From Micropterus salmoides (Eukaryota; Chordata; Actinopteri; Centrarchiformes; Centrarchidae), in contig NW_024040817.1 in the NCBI RefSeq assembly GCF_014851395.1, positions 20,910,485 through 20,974,484 of the forward strand: a stretch of 64,000 nucleotides of DNA. The letters are read 5' to 3'. A model generated the notes under the pieces. The model worked only from the letters and a program-made list of their open reading frames with translations, ran no database searches and was not told the origin of the DNA. The position numbers and the translations under genes were made by a program. Positions 1 through 11,837 of the stretch are shown in pieces (within the stretch, counting starts at the first letter, position 1; each line of letters starts with the position of its first letter).

Positions 1-851
1 TTTGCCTTTAATGATAATGTGAAAACAATAGTTGCAACTGTGACTTTACAGATGCAGGGTCAGGGTCCAGGAATTTCATGGCTTGTAGAGATTCAGCAAA
101 CACGTGTTCTTAACTCAGCTAAAAGATGATTTCTGTCACCACGCGTGTGATCCATACATTACACACTAGAGAGCGCATGTTTCAAGGTCTCAGCTGTCTG
201 TGGTGAAGCTGAATCAGGCTGGCTTGCACTCTGCTTACTAAGTCATTCGTCTGTCCGTCCATTAGAGGCCAAGAGGGACGTGGACCAGCTAGTGTTGAAG
301 TGTACAACCTCCTTTCGGAGAATGGATAGAGATCCAATTTCCCTGTGACTGGAGGAAAAAAGAGGCCACTGACTCTGCGCTGGGACTCTCACCTACTCTT
401 CCCAACGTACGTGTGTGTGTGTGGCCCTGCTTTGACGTGTTTAATAGTTAATAAGAGGCTTGTTTACTTGGAAGCGGTGCTGCCCACGCAGCAGAGGCCG
501 CTCAAATGCTGAGAGGTACAATTTGGGAAATACAGGAAATAGATACTAAACATAGTTTGGATATTTTAACAGTGTCTAACACACACCCTGTTTGGGTTTC
601 TGGAATAATTTAGAGAATATTCTTGTTAACAGATTTAGAATAAAAGACAATCTTGTATATTAGATTAAACTATGAAAGCAACACTGCACCAGTTCTCACC
701 AGAACTGCTGCAGTTTTCTACAAGCAAACTTGACATCAAGAAAATGAATCCTCCTCAATTGGCCTCTTTATCAATATGTCTCCCACAGGGACCTACTCTT
801 GAGAGACAGCACATTGCGGCTGTCTGCCTTACCATTCACTTTCATTACTCA

Positions 852-877
852 TCTCTCTCTCTCTCTCTCTCTCTCTC
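852..877. repeat. (TC)n microsatellite
   Basis: An uninterrupted run of about 13 TC dinucleotides, followed by a short CA-rich stretch. It creates artefactual Ser/Leu-rich open frames. Confidence 0.9.
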
Positions 878-1164
878 ATACACACATACACACACTAACT
901 CTAACCACTGACCCAAAAATCTGTCTCTTCCCAGTTGGGACGCCTAAGTCAAGCAAGCACACAACACACATTTAAGCACTCAGATACACATTTTGCTGTT
1001 TCCTCATTGTTTGGTTATTCTAAAATCTAAATTTTGTTTACATAAATCTCTTTCTCAATGGATCTTTGAATCCAGTCCATGCTTGTCCCGCCAACGAACA
1101 CGAACACTTTCCGAAAACCTCTGCATCTCTCCAACCCTCTGTTTGTTTGTCAGCTGTCCTGGGA

Positions 1165-1187
1165 CCTCTCTCTCTCTCTCTCTCTCC
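1165..1187. repeat. (TC)n microsatellite
   Basis: A second run of about 11 TC dinucleotides, 0.3 kb from the first. Confidence 0.85.
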
Positions 1188-1224
1188 TGACTGTCGGTGC
1201 CTCATTCCAGATGTTTTGGATCTG

Positions 1225-1345
1225 GATCTTCATCCTCCAGGAGATACAGCCTCTCCCCTTTCTCTGTCCATTGTGCATGCTGTCCTTGTTGCTTCCTCCC
1301 TCTGTGGTGTGTATTATTGGGCTAAATAAATACAATTGACTTGAC
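1225..1345 (+). mobile_element. LINE-like 3' tail relic
   Basis: The stretch ends in a short AT-rich tail with an AATAAA-like signal followed by ATTGACTTGAC. This resembles the short terminal repeats that close L2/CR1-type LINEs in fish. No reverse transcriptase remnant is visible upstream, so this would be a strongly 5'-truncated insertion or a chance resemblance. Confidence 0.35.
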
Positions 1346-2688
1346 GTTGTTTTGTATGTTTTTGCATGTTCAGTGAATTTTCTCTACAAATCGCACAATG
1401 CACAATTTGAATGTGTTTTCTGTCTTTTAGGCAGCAGTAGGTTGACTGGATCTCTATTAATTTCATTATGCTATGGAAATCATCACATTTCATGTATATG
1501 TATCTGTATATATGTAACATGATTTTCACCTCATGCAGACGGGAAGAAAACAACAACTCCAAAATAAAATAAAATCTGATTTGTAGTAAAATATACATAT
1601 TGTACTGTGTACCGTGAACAAATTAAAAATAAACAATTTTTGTATTGTGATGAGGGCAGATAAGCTCTGGCTTCAGCCTACAATTTTTCATGAGTAAAAT
1701 CTATACTCATTTACTCATTATTGTGTAGCTGTTAAAGCAGTTTATTTATCCATTTCTTTTAACTTTTTATGAATTTCTCAAAACTCAGACACAAAAAAAA
1801 GATCAGTTCAATAGTAAAAGCACTAAAACATGGAAAGCCACCATGGGGTCATTTAAAGACAAGGCGAGGCCTAGCCTTGTGGCACCCTTTGTGTTTTGTA
1901 GAGATGAAAAATGCATGAATGGGTGTTTAAAATGTAAGAGTGACAATGTAACCATGACAGAACTATCACCTTTTGCTGACAGGTGAGTAAGGTCACATCA
2001 GGGGAGAGAATGGAAAACTGAGAGAGAAAGAAAATAGCTCATGAAATGTGAGGAACAAAAGCACACAGACAGACATGCAGGCGTAGAGTTTCACTTGTAG
2101 TTTAGTGTAGACAAACAACATATTCTGGAAAGTCACTAAAACCACTAAGTACAGTAACTTCATTTTAATTACAATATCTGTTTATAGTGTATGATAATGG
2201 ATGGAGTGTTTATCTTTGGCAGAAAATAAAGCATCAATTATACACGTGCTAATGTTTTTGTTTCAGTTTTTATTGGGTCCTTGTTGAACTGTGCATCTTT
2301 GACTCAGCTGCATTAAAAGGTTTACAACCAACTGACAGTTGATACCTTCCTGCTGCTGCTGCTGCTGTTGATATTTCTCTCTGCAGTTGGACTGAAACCA
2401 TGAGTTGTCTGTGCTGTTTAAATTTTTTGCAGAAACAGTTTCTTTGGTGGGGGCAATTTCATTTAAAGTTGTCTAGCTTGATAGGGTAAATTAAACTGTG
2501 TAATTTTATGACATGAATTTATCAGAATGTTTCATACAGTAATTGCTAGATATTCTCAGTTTTATTTGAGATTAGAGGTTGAAAGACTACTGTATTGTTT
2601 TCACACCTAAATGTGTGACAGATGCCTTCTAGGAAAGCAGAACATGAATAAAAGTGATACATGTATGGGACATTTTCACTTTTATTTA

Positions 2689-4179
2689 CAATCCCCTCCA
2701 AGTATTGGAACGGTAAGGCAATTCCTTTGTTTTTGTTGTTCACTGAAGACATTTGGGTTTAAGATCAAAAGATGAGTATGAGACAAGAGTTCAGAATTTC
2801 AGCTTTTATTTCCTGGTATTCACATCTAGATGTGTTAAACAACTCAGGACATATCACCGTTTCGACCACAGCATTCTTAGGTGAGCAAAAGTAATGGAAC
2901 AAATAATCTTAAAGTAAATAACATTTAATATTTGGTGGCATAACGCTTGCTTGCAATAACTGTCTCAAGCCTGCGACCCATCGACATCACCAAACTGTTG
3001 CATTCTTCATTTGTGATACTATTCCATTTTACCGCAGCTTCTTTCAGTTCTTGTTTGTTTCGGGGTGTTTCTTCCTTCAGTCTCCTCTTAAGGAGGTGAA
3101 ATGCATGCTCTGTTGGGTTAAGGTCAGCTGATTGACTTGGCCAGTCTAAAACCTTCCACTTTTTCCCCCTGATGAAGTCCTTTGTTTTGTTGGCCTTGTG
3201 TGCTTTGGGTCATTTTCTGCTGCATGATAAACTTCCTCCTGATTAGTTTCAATGCATTTCTCCGTAAATTGGCAGACAAAATGTTTCTGTACACTTCTGA
3301 ATTCATTCTGCTGCTACCATCATCAGTTCCATCATCAATAAATATTAATGAGCCTGTTCCAGAAGCAGCCATGCACGCCCAAGCCATGACATTACCTCCA
3401 CCATGCTTCACAGATGAGCTTGTATGCTTTGGATCATAAGCAGTTCCTTTCTTTCTCCACACTTTGGCCTTTCCATCACTTTCGTAGAGATTAATCTTGG
3501 TCTCATCAGTCCATAAGATTGTGCTCCAGAACTTTTGTGGCTCATCTCTGTACTTCTTTGCAAATTTCATCTGGACTTCCGATTCTTCCTGCTGATGAGT
3601 GGTTTGCATCTTGTGGTGTGGCCTCTGTATTTCTGCTCTCCGAGTCTTCTTCGAACAGTGGATTGTGATACCTTCACCCCTGCACTGTGGAGGTCGTTGG
3701 TGATGTCACTTATTGATGTTTTGGGTGTTTTCTTCACAGTTCCCACGATATTTCCTTCTTTTCTCAGCTTGACAACGGGCTTTCTTTTCTCCCATAGACA
3801 CCTCTCTGGTCTTCATGTTGGTTTATCCTCTTTAACAGGAAATGCAGTCTTTATAGGTTTGAACCAAGGATGTAAACTTAGACTAGTCATGCAGAGCTAT
3901 TTAAAATTTGGACAATCAACCCAAAAGGCAACACCTGGGCAACAAGAAACATCTGTCATGTTCCAATAGTTTTGCTCACTTGAAAAATGGGTGGGTTCTA
4001 ACAAAGGGTGGTATGTCCTGAGTTGTTTAACACAACTAGATGTGAATACCAGAAAATGAAAGCTGAAATTCTGAAATCTTGTCTCATACTCATCTTTTGA
4101 TCTTAAACCCAAATGTTTTCAGTGAACAACAAAAACAAACGAATTTGCCTTACCGTTCCAATACTTTTGGAGGGGACTG
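2689..4179 (-). mobile_element. Tc1/mariner-family DNA transposon, degraded
   Basis: The ends are long inverted repeats: the left begins CAATCCCCTCCAAGTATTGG and the right, read on the opposite strand, begins CAGTCCCCTCCAAAAGTATT. The similarity continues for about 200 bases at each end, which gives the IR/DR-like layout of fish Tc1 elements. A TA dinucleotide flanks each side (2687-2688 and 4180-4181), the Tc1/mariner target duplication. The length of 1491 bp is normal for the family. The only gene inside is a frame-broken transposase on the minus strand, so this is a dead copy. Confidence 0.92.
2925..3816 (-). pseudogene. Tc1-like transposase, frameshifted
   Basis: The family product is a DDE-type cut-and-paste transposase of about 340 residues that binds the terminal repeats. 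The central part is open (3124-3609) and shows WTDETKINLYESDG, which carries the second-strand DDE aspartate context, and HGGGNVMAWACMAASGTG, a family hallmark. Upstream, a helix-turn-helix N-terminus can be read in other frames from about 3816. Downstream, the expected ADLNPTEHAF segment and a C-terminus ending near YATKY (stop 2925-2927) lie in a different frame. At least two frame changes break the gene. Confidence 0.88.
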
Positions 4180-4181
4180 TA

Positions 4182-5344
4182 TGTGGGCTAAAGGGAAAAC
4201 TTTATTTATTCTGATTCTGCAGAGCTGTCAAAAGACATTCTTGTGAAGGATTGAAGGAAATAAGCAAATCAGTACTGCATCACTAAAACGCTTTTAGAAT
4301 AAATTTAACATTAAAAAATTATGCTTATGAGAGTGTGAGTACAGCCACTTAATGATTACTTGTAGGACTGAGCTATGATGTGGTTTAAATATGATAATTA
4401 AAAGAATACTTAGCTGATGTAGCATTGCTCTCCTATGACACTGTTGACTCACGATGAACAGCTTAAAACAAAAAGGATCAAAATCGCTGCAGCAGGACCA
4501 GAGATATTGTTCTATTTATTCCACGCATTCTTCTTCCATGTCAAAACCATCGACTGTATATAAAAACCCAGTGCCTGCATTGCCCACAATGCAACAGTTT
4601 GGTCGGAGATTCAGGTGTGCCATGCTAGTGGCGACCAATGTAACCTTGAGCGGGCCACAAGTTTGATCGCTTTTTTTAGATGTGTAAAATTGGTGGAGTT
4701 CCCCTTTAAGTCATAGCTGGTCAGATTCTAAGAGTTATGCTACTTTTAACGAATAACTAAAGCATTTTCTCTAAATACTTACTATAGGGGAACATCGAAA
4801 TGCTATAAAAAGAATATCGACCACAGAAGAAAGCCCATAAAGTGCTGAGGCATCATCAGACACCACCTCTGACTTTTTAACACACATTTGACTGCTAACA
4901 AACACCTTTTATCACTGACTCATAACCTTAACTAGTGGAACAATACAGTGATGAAAGGCATCACATTGACTTCTGCTATAATGACCACATCCATACCTCG
5001 GGGTACTGGCAGCTGCTCAACTGTGTGTCTAAGTGTGTCTGTAGGGAGGTGTTATTAGATACAATACACACACAGGCTACACACACATAAAATATATGAA
5101 AGAATCATGACACAAAATGTGGATGTTTGGGCACAAAGGTTCTCCAGCAACAGAAAACAACAATCCCTATTTTGTTTTTGTTAAGGCCTTTGCACACCAT
5201 GTAAAAATAAACCAGGCCATCACCCTTACACACAAACTTTGTCAGGTTCATTTTTATTCATTTTTTCCAATCCGTTAAAAGTAGTAGTAGTTAAAAGTGT
5301 TATTTCATAATGATACTTTGAATGCGTCAGATAGTACTGTTCAG
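4182..5344. other. Gene-free stretch between two transposons
   Basis: No gene is seen. The segment at 4454-4705 ends in a TTCCCCTTTAA-like motif that resembles a TTAA-type element terminus, but I could not find the partner end. The rest is AT-rich without a recognised repeat. Confidence 0.5.
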
Positions 5345-7610
5345 GTGGACGATGATAACAAGGAGAAGGAGGTTGCAAGAAGAGGTGTGAGGCCAGGGGA
5401 GATTAAAGCCCATAGGCCTCAGTGAAGAGGTGTGTTTTAAGCTGGTTTTTAAAGGTTATTAGAGAGGAGGCAGAGTGGATGGCAAGAGGGAGCTTGTTCC
5501 AGAGTGATGGTGCAATGACACAGAAGGCTCTGTCACCAGATGTCCGGAGCCTGGAATTAGGGACAGCGAGCAGGTTCTTCTCAGAGGGCCGCAGGGACTG
5601 TGACTGAGTGTAGGGATGGAGTTGATCTGTGAGGTACTGAGGTGCAAGTCCATGGTGAGATTTGTACATCAGGAGGAGGATTTTATATTTGATCCGGGAC
5701 TTAACTGGCAGCCAGTGAAGCTTCTTCAGTATGGGAGTGATGTGCAGTCCGTGTTTTGTGTGGGTGAGCATCCTAGCCGCAGAGTTCTGGACGTGCTGGA
5801 GTCTGTCTGTAGCCTTGCTGGGCAGACCAAACAGGATACTGTTACAGTAGTCAAGTCGGGAATTGAAGAAGGAGTGGATGAGGGTCTCAGCTACAGAGTT
5901 GGAGAGGCACTGTCGGAGTCTGGAGATGTTTTTAGTTTTAGTAGTGTGTTTGATGTCCTGTTGGAAGGAGAGGGTGGAGTCCATGATGACACCCAGGTTG
6001 TGAACTTGAGGAGATGCAGAGATTGAGCAGCCATCCACATCCAGTGTGATGTCACCAATCTTTTTGAGAAGTGACTGTGGGGAAAACACCATGAATTTTT
6101 GTTACTTTCCATCCAGTTCTTTATGTCCTTCAGGCAATTGATAAGCGGCACTGGTGGAAGGGGAGTAAGAGATTTAGTGCTGTAGAGCTGGATGTCATCA
6201 GCGTAGCAGTGGAAGTGTAGTCCATGTTTCCGGATGATCATCCCAAGAGGTAGCATGTAGATATTAAATAGTAGTGGGCCAGAAACCAGATTTAAATGGC
6301 TCGTAGAGGTTGTGATGTAGCATATGGTGGTTGAGTTGGGCAGCCACAGCTCTTTCCAATAACATGCATATGAAAGGTAAGTTGGAGATTGGGCGGTAGT
6401 GGTTTGGATCATCTTGGTCCAGGCCAGGTTTTGGGAAGTGTAGGGATCACCACAGCAGTTTTAAAGCTGGTGGGGACCACCCCAGAAGACAGCAAGGTGA
6501 TGGTTGCGAGGTTGATGATGTTGAGCAGTGTGGGACCCAGAGTTGGAAGACATGACTTGACTGGCTGTTTGCTGGTCGTGGCCTTTGCTTTTGACACTAG
6601 CTCAAAAACTTGAGCTGTTTTGAGCGGGGAGAAAGAGGATAGGCAGTCTTTCGGTGTGAAGATAGTTGAAGAGTTTGTGTCCAGCAGCGGTAGTGTGGTT
6701 GGGTGGGAGTAGCTGGACAGCTGCAGTTGCTGGTGGATAGTTTCTACCTTTTCTGGAAGTATTCCAGGAACCTGGAGCATAGGCCAGCAGCATCAGATGG
6801 TTGAGGAGGGTCAGGTGGGCAGAGTAGGCTGTTGATAGTGGAAAAAAGCTATTTAGATTGATGTTGTTGGTTGCCAATGAGTGTAGAGTAATGGTTAGTT
6901 TTTGCCCTGGACAGAGCATTTTTGTAGCTTTTAACATGGTCGTTATAGGCTTCCTTGTGGACAGTGAGGCCAGATTTTTAGTAGTACCTCTCTCCCTGTG
7001 GCCTTCATGAGGCGGAGTTCAGCAGTGAACCAGGGAGCAGGACAGGAGGAGACAGATCGAGTGATCAGGAAGGGGCAACAGAGTCCAGACTACGTGACAG
7101 GGCCAGGTTGTAGTGATTAACCAAGTCATCAACTGTGCAGTTTGGGGGATAGTTGATAAGATGGCCTGCAAGGGTACAGGATAGTTTAGGCATGCACACG
7201 TGTTTGATGTTTCGATATGTAATGGTCCTTCTCACACACTTCTTGTATGTGTACACAGAAACAGAGAACAGGATGGAAAGGTGAACAGGTCAACAGTCTG
7301 TAGTTGGGTGGGGGTTGTACCAGGTCCAGTGTATGACCTTTAGCATGTGTGGGGCTGTTGACATGTTGTGTGAAATTAAAGCAGTCCAGTAGTGATAAAA
7401 ATGATGCAGTGTAAACATCACTGGAATCAACATGATTAAAGTCACCAAGTAGGATGGTAGCTGGAGAGGTGGGGCAAATCAGAGCAAGGAGATCAGAAAG
7501 CTCAGGCAGGAAACTAGCAGATGCCTTAGGTGGGCGATAGACAAGGACCACTTAGCTGGGTAGCTGCAGAGACCCAGACAGAGCAAAGTGAATGCATTCA
7601 AATGAAAAGG
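5345..7610 (-). mobile_element. L2/Maui-like LINE, 5'-truncated
   Basis: Minus-strand remains of a non-LTR retrotransposon. From its 5' side there is the end of an apurinic-type endonuclease (about 7610-7186), then reverse transcriptase pieces (6937-5891), then the C-terminal domain (6092-5403) ending in HLFTEAYGL. The order and spacing match the EN-RT layout of L2-clade elements. The 5' part of the endonuclease is missing, as is usual for truncated reverse transcripts. Multiple frame changes make it non-functional. Confidence 0.85.
5403..7551 (-). pseudogene. L2-like endonuclease-reverse transcriptase ORF, broken
   Basis: The product would nick target DNA and copy the LINE RNA into it. Visible pieces are VLVYRPPKASASFLPELSDL and LLGDFNHVDSSD from the endonuclease, where GDFN is a catalytic-region motif. 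The polymerase palm appears as FHCYADDIQLY with the YADD box intact. The C-terminal region reads SRLDYCNSILFGLPS and LHWLPVKSRIKYKILLLMYK, very characteristic of fish L2. At least four frames are needed to read it through, so it is a relic. Confidence 0.85.
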
Positions 7611-7639
7611 CGTGTACTGGGAATTCTTTTATCAGGTTG

Positions 7640-7760
7640 GTCCAGGGTATACCCTGCCTTTCGCCCAATGTCAGCTGGGATAGGCTCCAGCCCCTCGCGA
7701 CCCTGTACGCAGGATAAGCGGTTGACGATGGATGAATGGATGGATGGATGGATGGATGTG
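7640..7760 (+). repeat. Short retroelement tail with (ATGG)n end
   Basis: The stretch contains GCCCAATGTCAGCTGGGATA, GGCTCCAGCCCC and GGATAAGCGGTTGACGATGG, then runs into ATGG tandem repeats. A second copy with the same core is at 34170-34303. This is an abundant fish retroposon tail; I cannot name the parent LINE or SINE with certainty. Confidence 0.75.
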
Positions 7761-8204
7761 CTCATACCTAACTGACAAAATATGTAGTTTGCCCATGCCT
7801 CCCAAAACGACACATTTGAGTCCAGCAATGGGTGAACCGGACCTGAACTCCTTTTCGGATGTCACATGATGTTGTAATGTGGTTAACGTTGTGAAACGGT
7901 TGCAGTTTAGTAACAAAACTACTTGGTCATGTTTATGATAAGATTGTGGTTTGGGTTAAAGGAAATACGTTACATAAGTCATATGACTTACATTACATAA
8001 AAAATTCTAAATAACTCAACATTTACTTGGTTTAACATGGAACTCATCATTTGATAGCTGCGTAGCTTGCCAGCAACACCAGCCAGACTGTGGGAGGTAA
8101 CTGGTGCTGTTGAAAATCACTAAGCTTGTCTATTAAATGTAAGACCATCAAGGCCAACTTTTGTATTGAAACTCAAAATTTTTGTTTGCTTGCTGATCTT
8201 GGTG

Positions 8205-8440
8205 TTAAGATAAGCTAACCTCCAGCTAGCTGTAGCTACATATTTAGTTTACAGACCTGAGAGTGCACGATCTTATCATCTAAGTCTTGGCAAGATATAT
8301 AAGGTGGAGTTTTAAACTATGTAGAGAGTCAGGCTAGCTGTTTCCTTATTCCACTTTTGACAAACCACCTCTCCACTGTAACTCCATAGATATTTGCACA
8401 CGAGACAAACTTCTCATCTAACTTTTGGCAAAATAGTGAA
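8205..8440 (-). repeat. Dispersed repeat, GTTAGCTTAGC family
   Basis: Read on the minus strand this resembles a repeat shared by several places in the window (17294, 42410, 55030, 57590). The shared parts are a segment like TGCCAAGAGTTAGATGAGAAG, then GTAGCTACAGC, then a TTAGCTTA block and GGAAACAGCTAGCC. The copy is diverged and its ends are unclear. Confidence 0.5.
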
Positions 8441-8871
8441 TATGTGTCTTTTTGAACTTTTTCTTTCTTTTTCATTAACGTCTTCCTCTCTCAGTTTCTG
8501 TTTTTGTCTTGATCATGCATTACTTCATTTTTGTTTCGCTCTCCCGATGCTTTGGTCACTAACAGGAAACAAGGAAAGAAAAGTTCTTACGGTTTGGCAA
8601 AAACAAAAATCCCACATGTTTACCCATGTCACTGCAATTAAGAGGCTTTCCTCCTGTCTTTCTCCTTCTTTGACTCACAGTGTTGGTTGAGAGACTGGGA
8701 GTGAAGCCAGTCCATGTGTGGTGTGTTTTACTGTGTATGTGTGTGGTTTCTGTCCTGATTTCAAGGGTATTCCTACACCAGTCTCCTGGCACTGACCACA
8801 GCAACATGCCCAGCAGTCGGAAGAAATGTAGCTACATTTTCACGCTGAATGCTCAACACTTTGAGCCAGCA

Positions 8872-8914
8872 CACACACACACGCACACACATGCACGTGC
8901 ACACGCACACACAC
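8872..8914. repeat. (CA)n/(CG)n microsatellite
   Basis: Alternating CA repeats with occasional CG and TG steps. Confidence 0.85.
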
Positions 8915-9581
8915 GCTTTGCTTGCATTACAAACTGGGAAATTATTCCTCTGCTTCATACTTCTTGAAGTTTGTGACAGATGATTAAAAGCTCATGTCAC
9001 AAAATATGTCAAGGTGGAGGCATAAAAAGCTCTTTTTTTCCCAGCTTTTAGCTCGCTAACAGACACACAAGCACTAATTAGTCATACAAAGGGAAACATC
9101 ATCTTTCCTTATAAGCATGTAGGTCATTTTTGTTAACCTTTCTCACTGCAAAGGCATTAATTAAGCAAGCCATCATCATGTTACCTTTGACTTTCCATAA
9201 CCAAAACTGTCTGATAGTGTGCTTCGCAGGTTTGGTGTCCTGTCAAGCGCATATAGAGGGGATACCTGGCTATAGCTCAGAGTCAGGAGGTGAAAGGAGA
9301 GCAGGGTCGAAATTCCAGTATGTGCTACAAGTGTATATAGTTTAAAGAAGAAGACATTGAAAAAGAGTCAGAAGAAGAGGGAGGGAGACCTAGAGAGAGA
9401 TGTGCCTCTTGAGCCCCAGAGAGTGAATTGATTTTAGAAATCTTTGTCAGAGTTCACACAGTAAGAATCTATTGATTGATTGTGTAATCTCTCTTCCCCT
9501 CCTCCTCCTCTCCCTCCTCTTCATCCTTTAGCTCCTCTCTCCTTTATTCCTCTGCTGTACCCATGATCTTGTGTTGCGCCC

Positions 9582-9630
9582 TAAAAAAGGGGAGATATTA
9601 ATAAAGATGCTCGGAAACAAAGCTTTAGAA
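9582..9630. repeat. Left copy of a direct repeat bounding 4.2 kb
   Basis: The core AATAAAGATGCTCGGA, preceded by GGGGAGATATT, recurs at 13784-13832 with few changes (GGGGGAGATATC and the same core). Similarity extends a few bases further on both sides. The intervening 4.2 kb is made almost entirely of LINEs and a MITE. The repeat contains AATAAA and might be a fragment of an LTR, but that is inference. Confidence 0.55.
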
Positions 9631-9865
9631 ACGAACATCAGAATCAGAATCAGAAGTACTTTATTGATCCCCGAGGGGAAATTCTTGTGTTACAGTTGCA
9701 CACATTACACATCAAGGCATAAGGAATAGAAATAATAATAGAAAGAAAGTAGTAGTAGTATATATAAATATAACAATATAAATATAACATATAAAGAAAA
9801 ATATAAAGGGGTGTGGATATGTACAATATTTACAATATTAAAGAATTGCAATGGAGAACAGTATT

Positions 9866-9992
9866 TTTTTTATTTTTTTTATTTATTTATTACAGGGACA
9901 GTGCATATTCATAAACATTTCTGTCAATATGCCAGAATTAGCCTAAAGGCTATTTTTCATCTGCAGTCCCTAGACAGATGGTAAGAGTCACC
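9866..9992 (-). mobile_element. Second LINE 3' tail nested in the Rex1 3' region
   Basis: On the minus strand it reads AGCCTTTAGGCTAATTCTGG, then ATGAATATGCACTGTCCC, and ends in TAATAAATAAAT. This looks like a separate retroelement tail with its own A/T-rich end. Its host is the AT-rich 3' untranslated part of the Rex1-like LINE, which has TATTGCAC motifs on both sides. Confidence 0.55.
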
Positions 9993-10816
9993 CTAAAAAA
10001 GTATGGTGAATAAATAGCAGCAGAATTGCAGCATAGTATTGCACATTAATTATTAACAGATAATATTGCACAAAAACAGATAATAATATCCTGTTTATTA
10101 ACTAACTAACTAACCTTGCTGATCCATCCAACCCCAGTAGAGTCATCAGAAAACTTCTGAAATGGCAGGACTCTGTGTGGTAGTTGAAGTCCGTGGTGTA
10201 GATGGTGAAGAGGAAGGGAGAGAGGACAGTCCCCTGCGGGGCCCAGTGTTACTGACCACGCTGTCTGACACACAGTGTTGCAGGCGCACATACTGTGTCA
10301 ACAATCCAGGACACGAGGGGGAGCATCTACCTGCATCGCTGTCAGCTTCTCACCCAGCAGGGCCGGCTGGATGGTGTTGAAAGCACTGGAAAAGTAAAAA
10401 AACATGACCCCCACCATGCTCACCAGCTTGTCCAGGTGCATAGATGCGGTTGAGCAGGAAGATGATGGCGTCTTCAACTCCCACTCGGGGTTGGTAGGCG
10501 AACTGGAGGGGGTCCAGAAGAGGTCAGACCATGGGCTGCAGCTGTCCCAGAACCAGTCTCTCCAGGGTCTTCATAATGTGGGAGGTCAGTGCCACAGGTC
10601 TGTAGTCCTTGGAGCCACTGGGACGTGGATTCTTTGGTACAGGCAGGAGGCAAGATGTCTTCCACAGCACAGGGACCCTTTGGAGACTCCGGCTCAGGTT
10701 GAAGACATGGTGAAGGACTCCACATAGCTGGGGGGCACAGGCTTTGAGCACCCCGGAGCGGACGTCATCAGGACCTGCAGCCTTGTTAGAGTGGAGTCTC
10801 CTCAGCTGTCTTCTTA

Positions 10817-11501
10817 GGCCTCATCCACACTACTCCGTTTTAGTTTACAAACGGAGAATTAAAATGAATACGATCTCCGTCCACACCAGCGTTTCCCTGT
10901 GTTTTGGAGTTGATCTCCGTCTACATTAAAACGACCCAAAACGCACAGTTAGGACCCGTTCAGGTGCACTGGTGTCAGTGTAAACATGAGGCAGATGGTC
11001 TATTCTGTAGTTACAGAAGATTTGGCGAAAGAATAAATAAATACAGACTAAGCATCAGACCAGTTTTTTTTTTTTCAATAACGAGCTGGGACTGTTACTG
11101 AATGTAACACGGGAGTGTGGCGTCAGAAAACAGACTGGGAGTTGTTGCAAAGTAAACGGCGACATGCACAGTACAAGTGTAGGCAGATGAGTGTTATTTG
11201 CATGGTACAGAATATTTTAATAAAAATATGATGTCAAAAACCCGGTCAGCAGCATCGTGTTTCTGCTTTGCAAGACCCAATCAGAGAGCCGAGCGTGAAC
11301 GGCTGCGTCATCGTTTCTAAAGTCCTCCATTTTGGCCCGTCTTCACTAAAACGCCCTCCGGAGTTTTGAAACGCAAAACGGAGTCGGCAGCGTTTCCAAA
11401 CTTTCCGTTTTAGGTCTTCGTTTTCATAGTTGTAGTCTGGACGGGAGGTGCAAACAAAGCAAAAGGTTTTAATTCGAAAATGCAGTAGTATGGATGGGGC
11501 C
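10817..11501. mobile_element. MITE with TTA target duplication
   Basis: The left end is GGCCTCATCCACACTACTCC; the right end on the other strand is GGCCCCATCCATACTACTGC. Both continue into an ACTAAAACG/AAAACGGAG-rich subterminal region. TTA flanks both sides (10814-10816, 11502-11504), the duplication expected for PIF/Harbinger-type elements. No transposase is present. It lies inside the Rex1-like LINE, so it is the younger insertion. Assignment to Harbinger rests on the TSD only. Confidence 0.75.
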
Positions 11502-11837
11502 TTAGCTGGTCAGTAGTGAGGCACACAGAGGTCACAGGTGGGGGAGGGGAGGAGTCAGGCTGGAGAATGCAGTTAGCCTGAGAGCCACAGGAGGGCGGGG
11601 GGGGTAGGGTTCTCCCAGGAGGCTGGGGGACAGTGAGGAGGAGGAGGGGGGAGTAGTGGGGTTGGAGGTGTTAGAGGGCAGACAGCAGCTGAGTTAGTGG
11701 GGGGGATGGGCAGGAGCCATTGAGTCAAATCTGTTAAAGAACATGCAACATGCAAACGCATTAGTAATTTATCATAGTAAAAATGAACCACACACATACA
11801 CATTAGCACCCTTGTACTCTGTGTGACAATTACTAAA

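Larger units (their letters stand above)
1..2688. other. Gene-free stretch at left edge
   Basis: No supported coding exon on either strand; the open frames are short, overlap each other and lack recognisable domains. The stretch holds two TC microsatellites and one LINE-like 3' tail, listed separately. The remainder is AT-rich unique-looking sequence. Confidence 0.6.
7775..9580. other. Gene-free stretch
   Basis: No supported exon. It contains a minus-oriented copy of the GTTAGCTTAGC dispersed family (about 8205-8440), a CA/CG-rich microsatellite at 8872-8914 and otherwise AT-rich sequence. Confidence 0.5.
9637..11735 (-). mobile_element. Rex1/Babar-like LINE, with nested insertions
   Basis: The minus-strand element ends at the left with the fish Rex1-type tail: TTTATTGATCCCCGAGGGGA preceded by repeated ATCAGA. 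The reverse transcriptase is read at 10751-10404. It includes VPVLWKTSCLLPVPKN and KDYRPVALTSHIMKTLERL, the RT motif 1-2 region typical of Rex1. The coding part is broken and the 5' end is missing beyond about 11735. It is interrupted by a LINE tail at 9866-9992 and a 685-bp MITE at 10817-11501. The proline-rich stretch at 11520-11730 is probably the upstream part of the same LINE. Confidence 0.75.
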
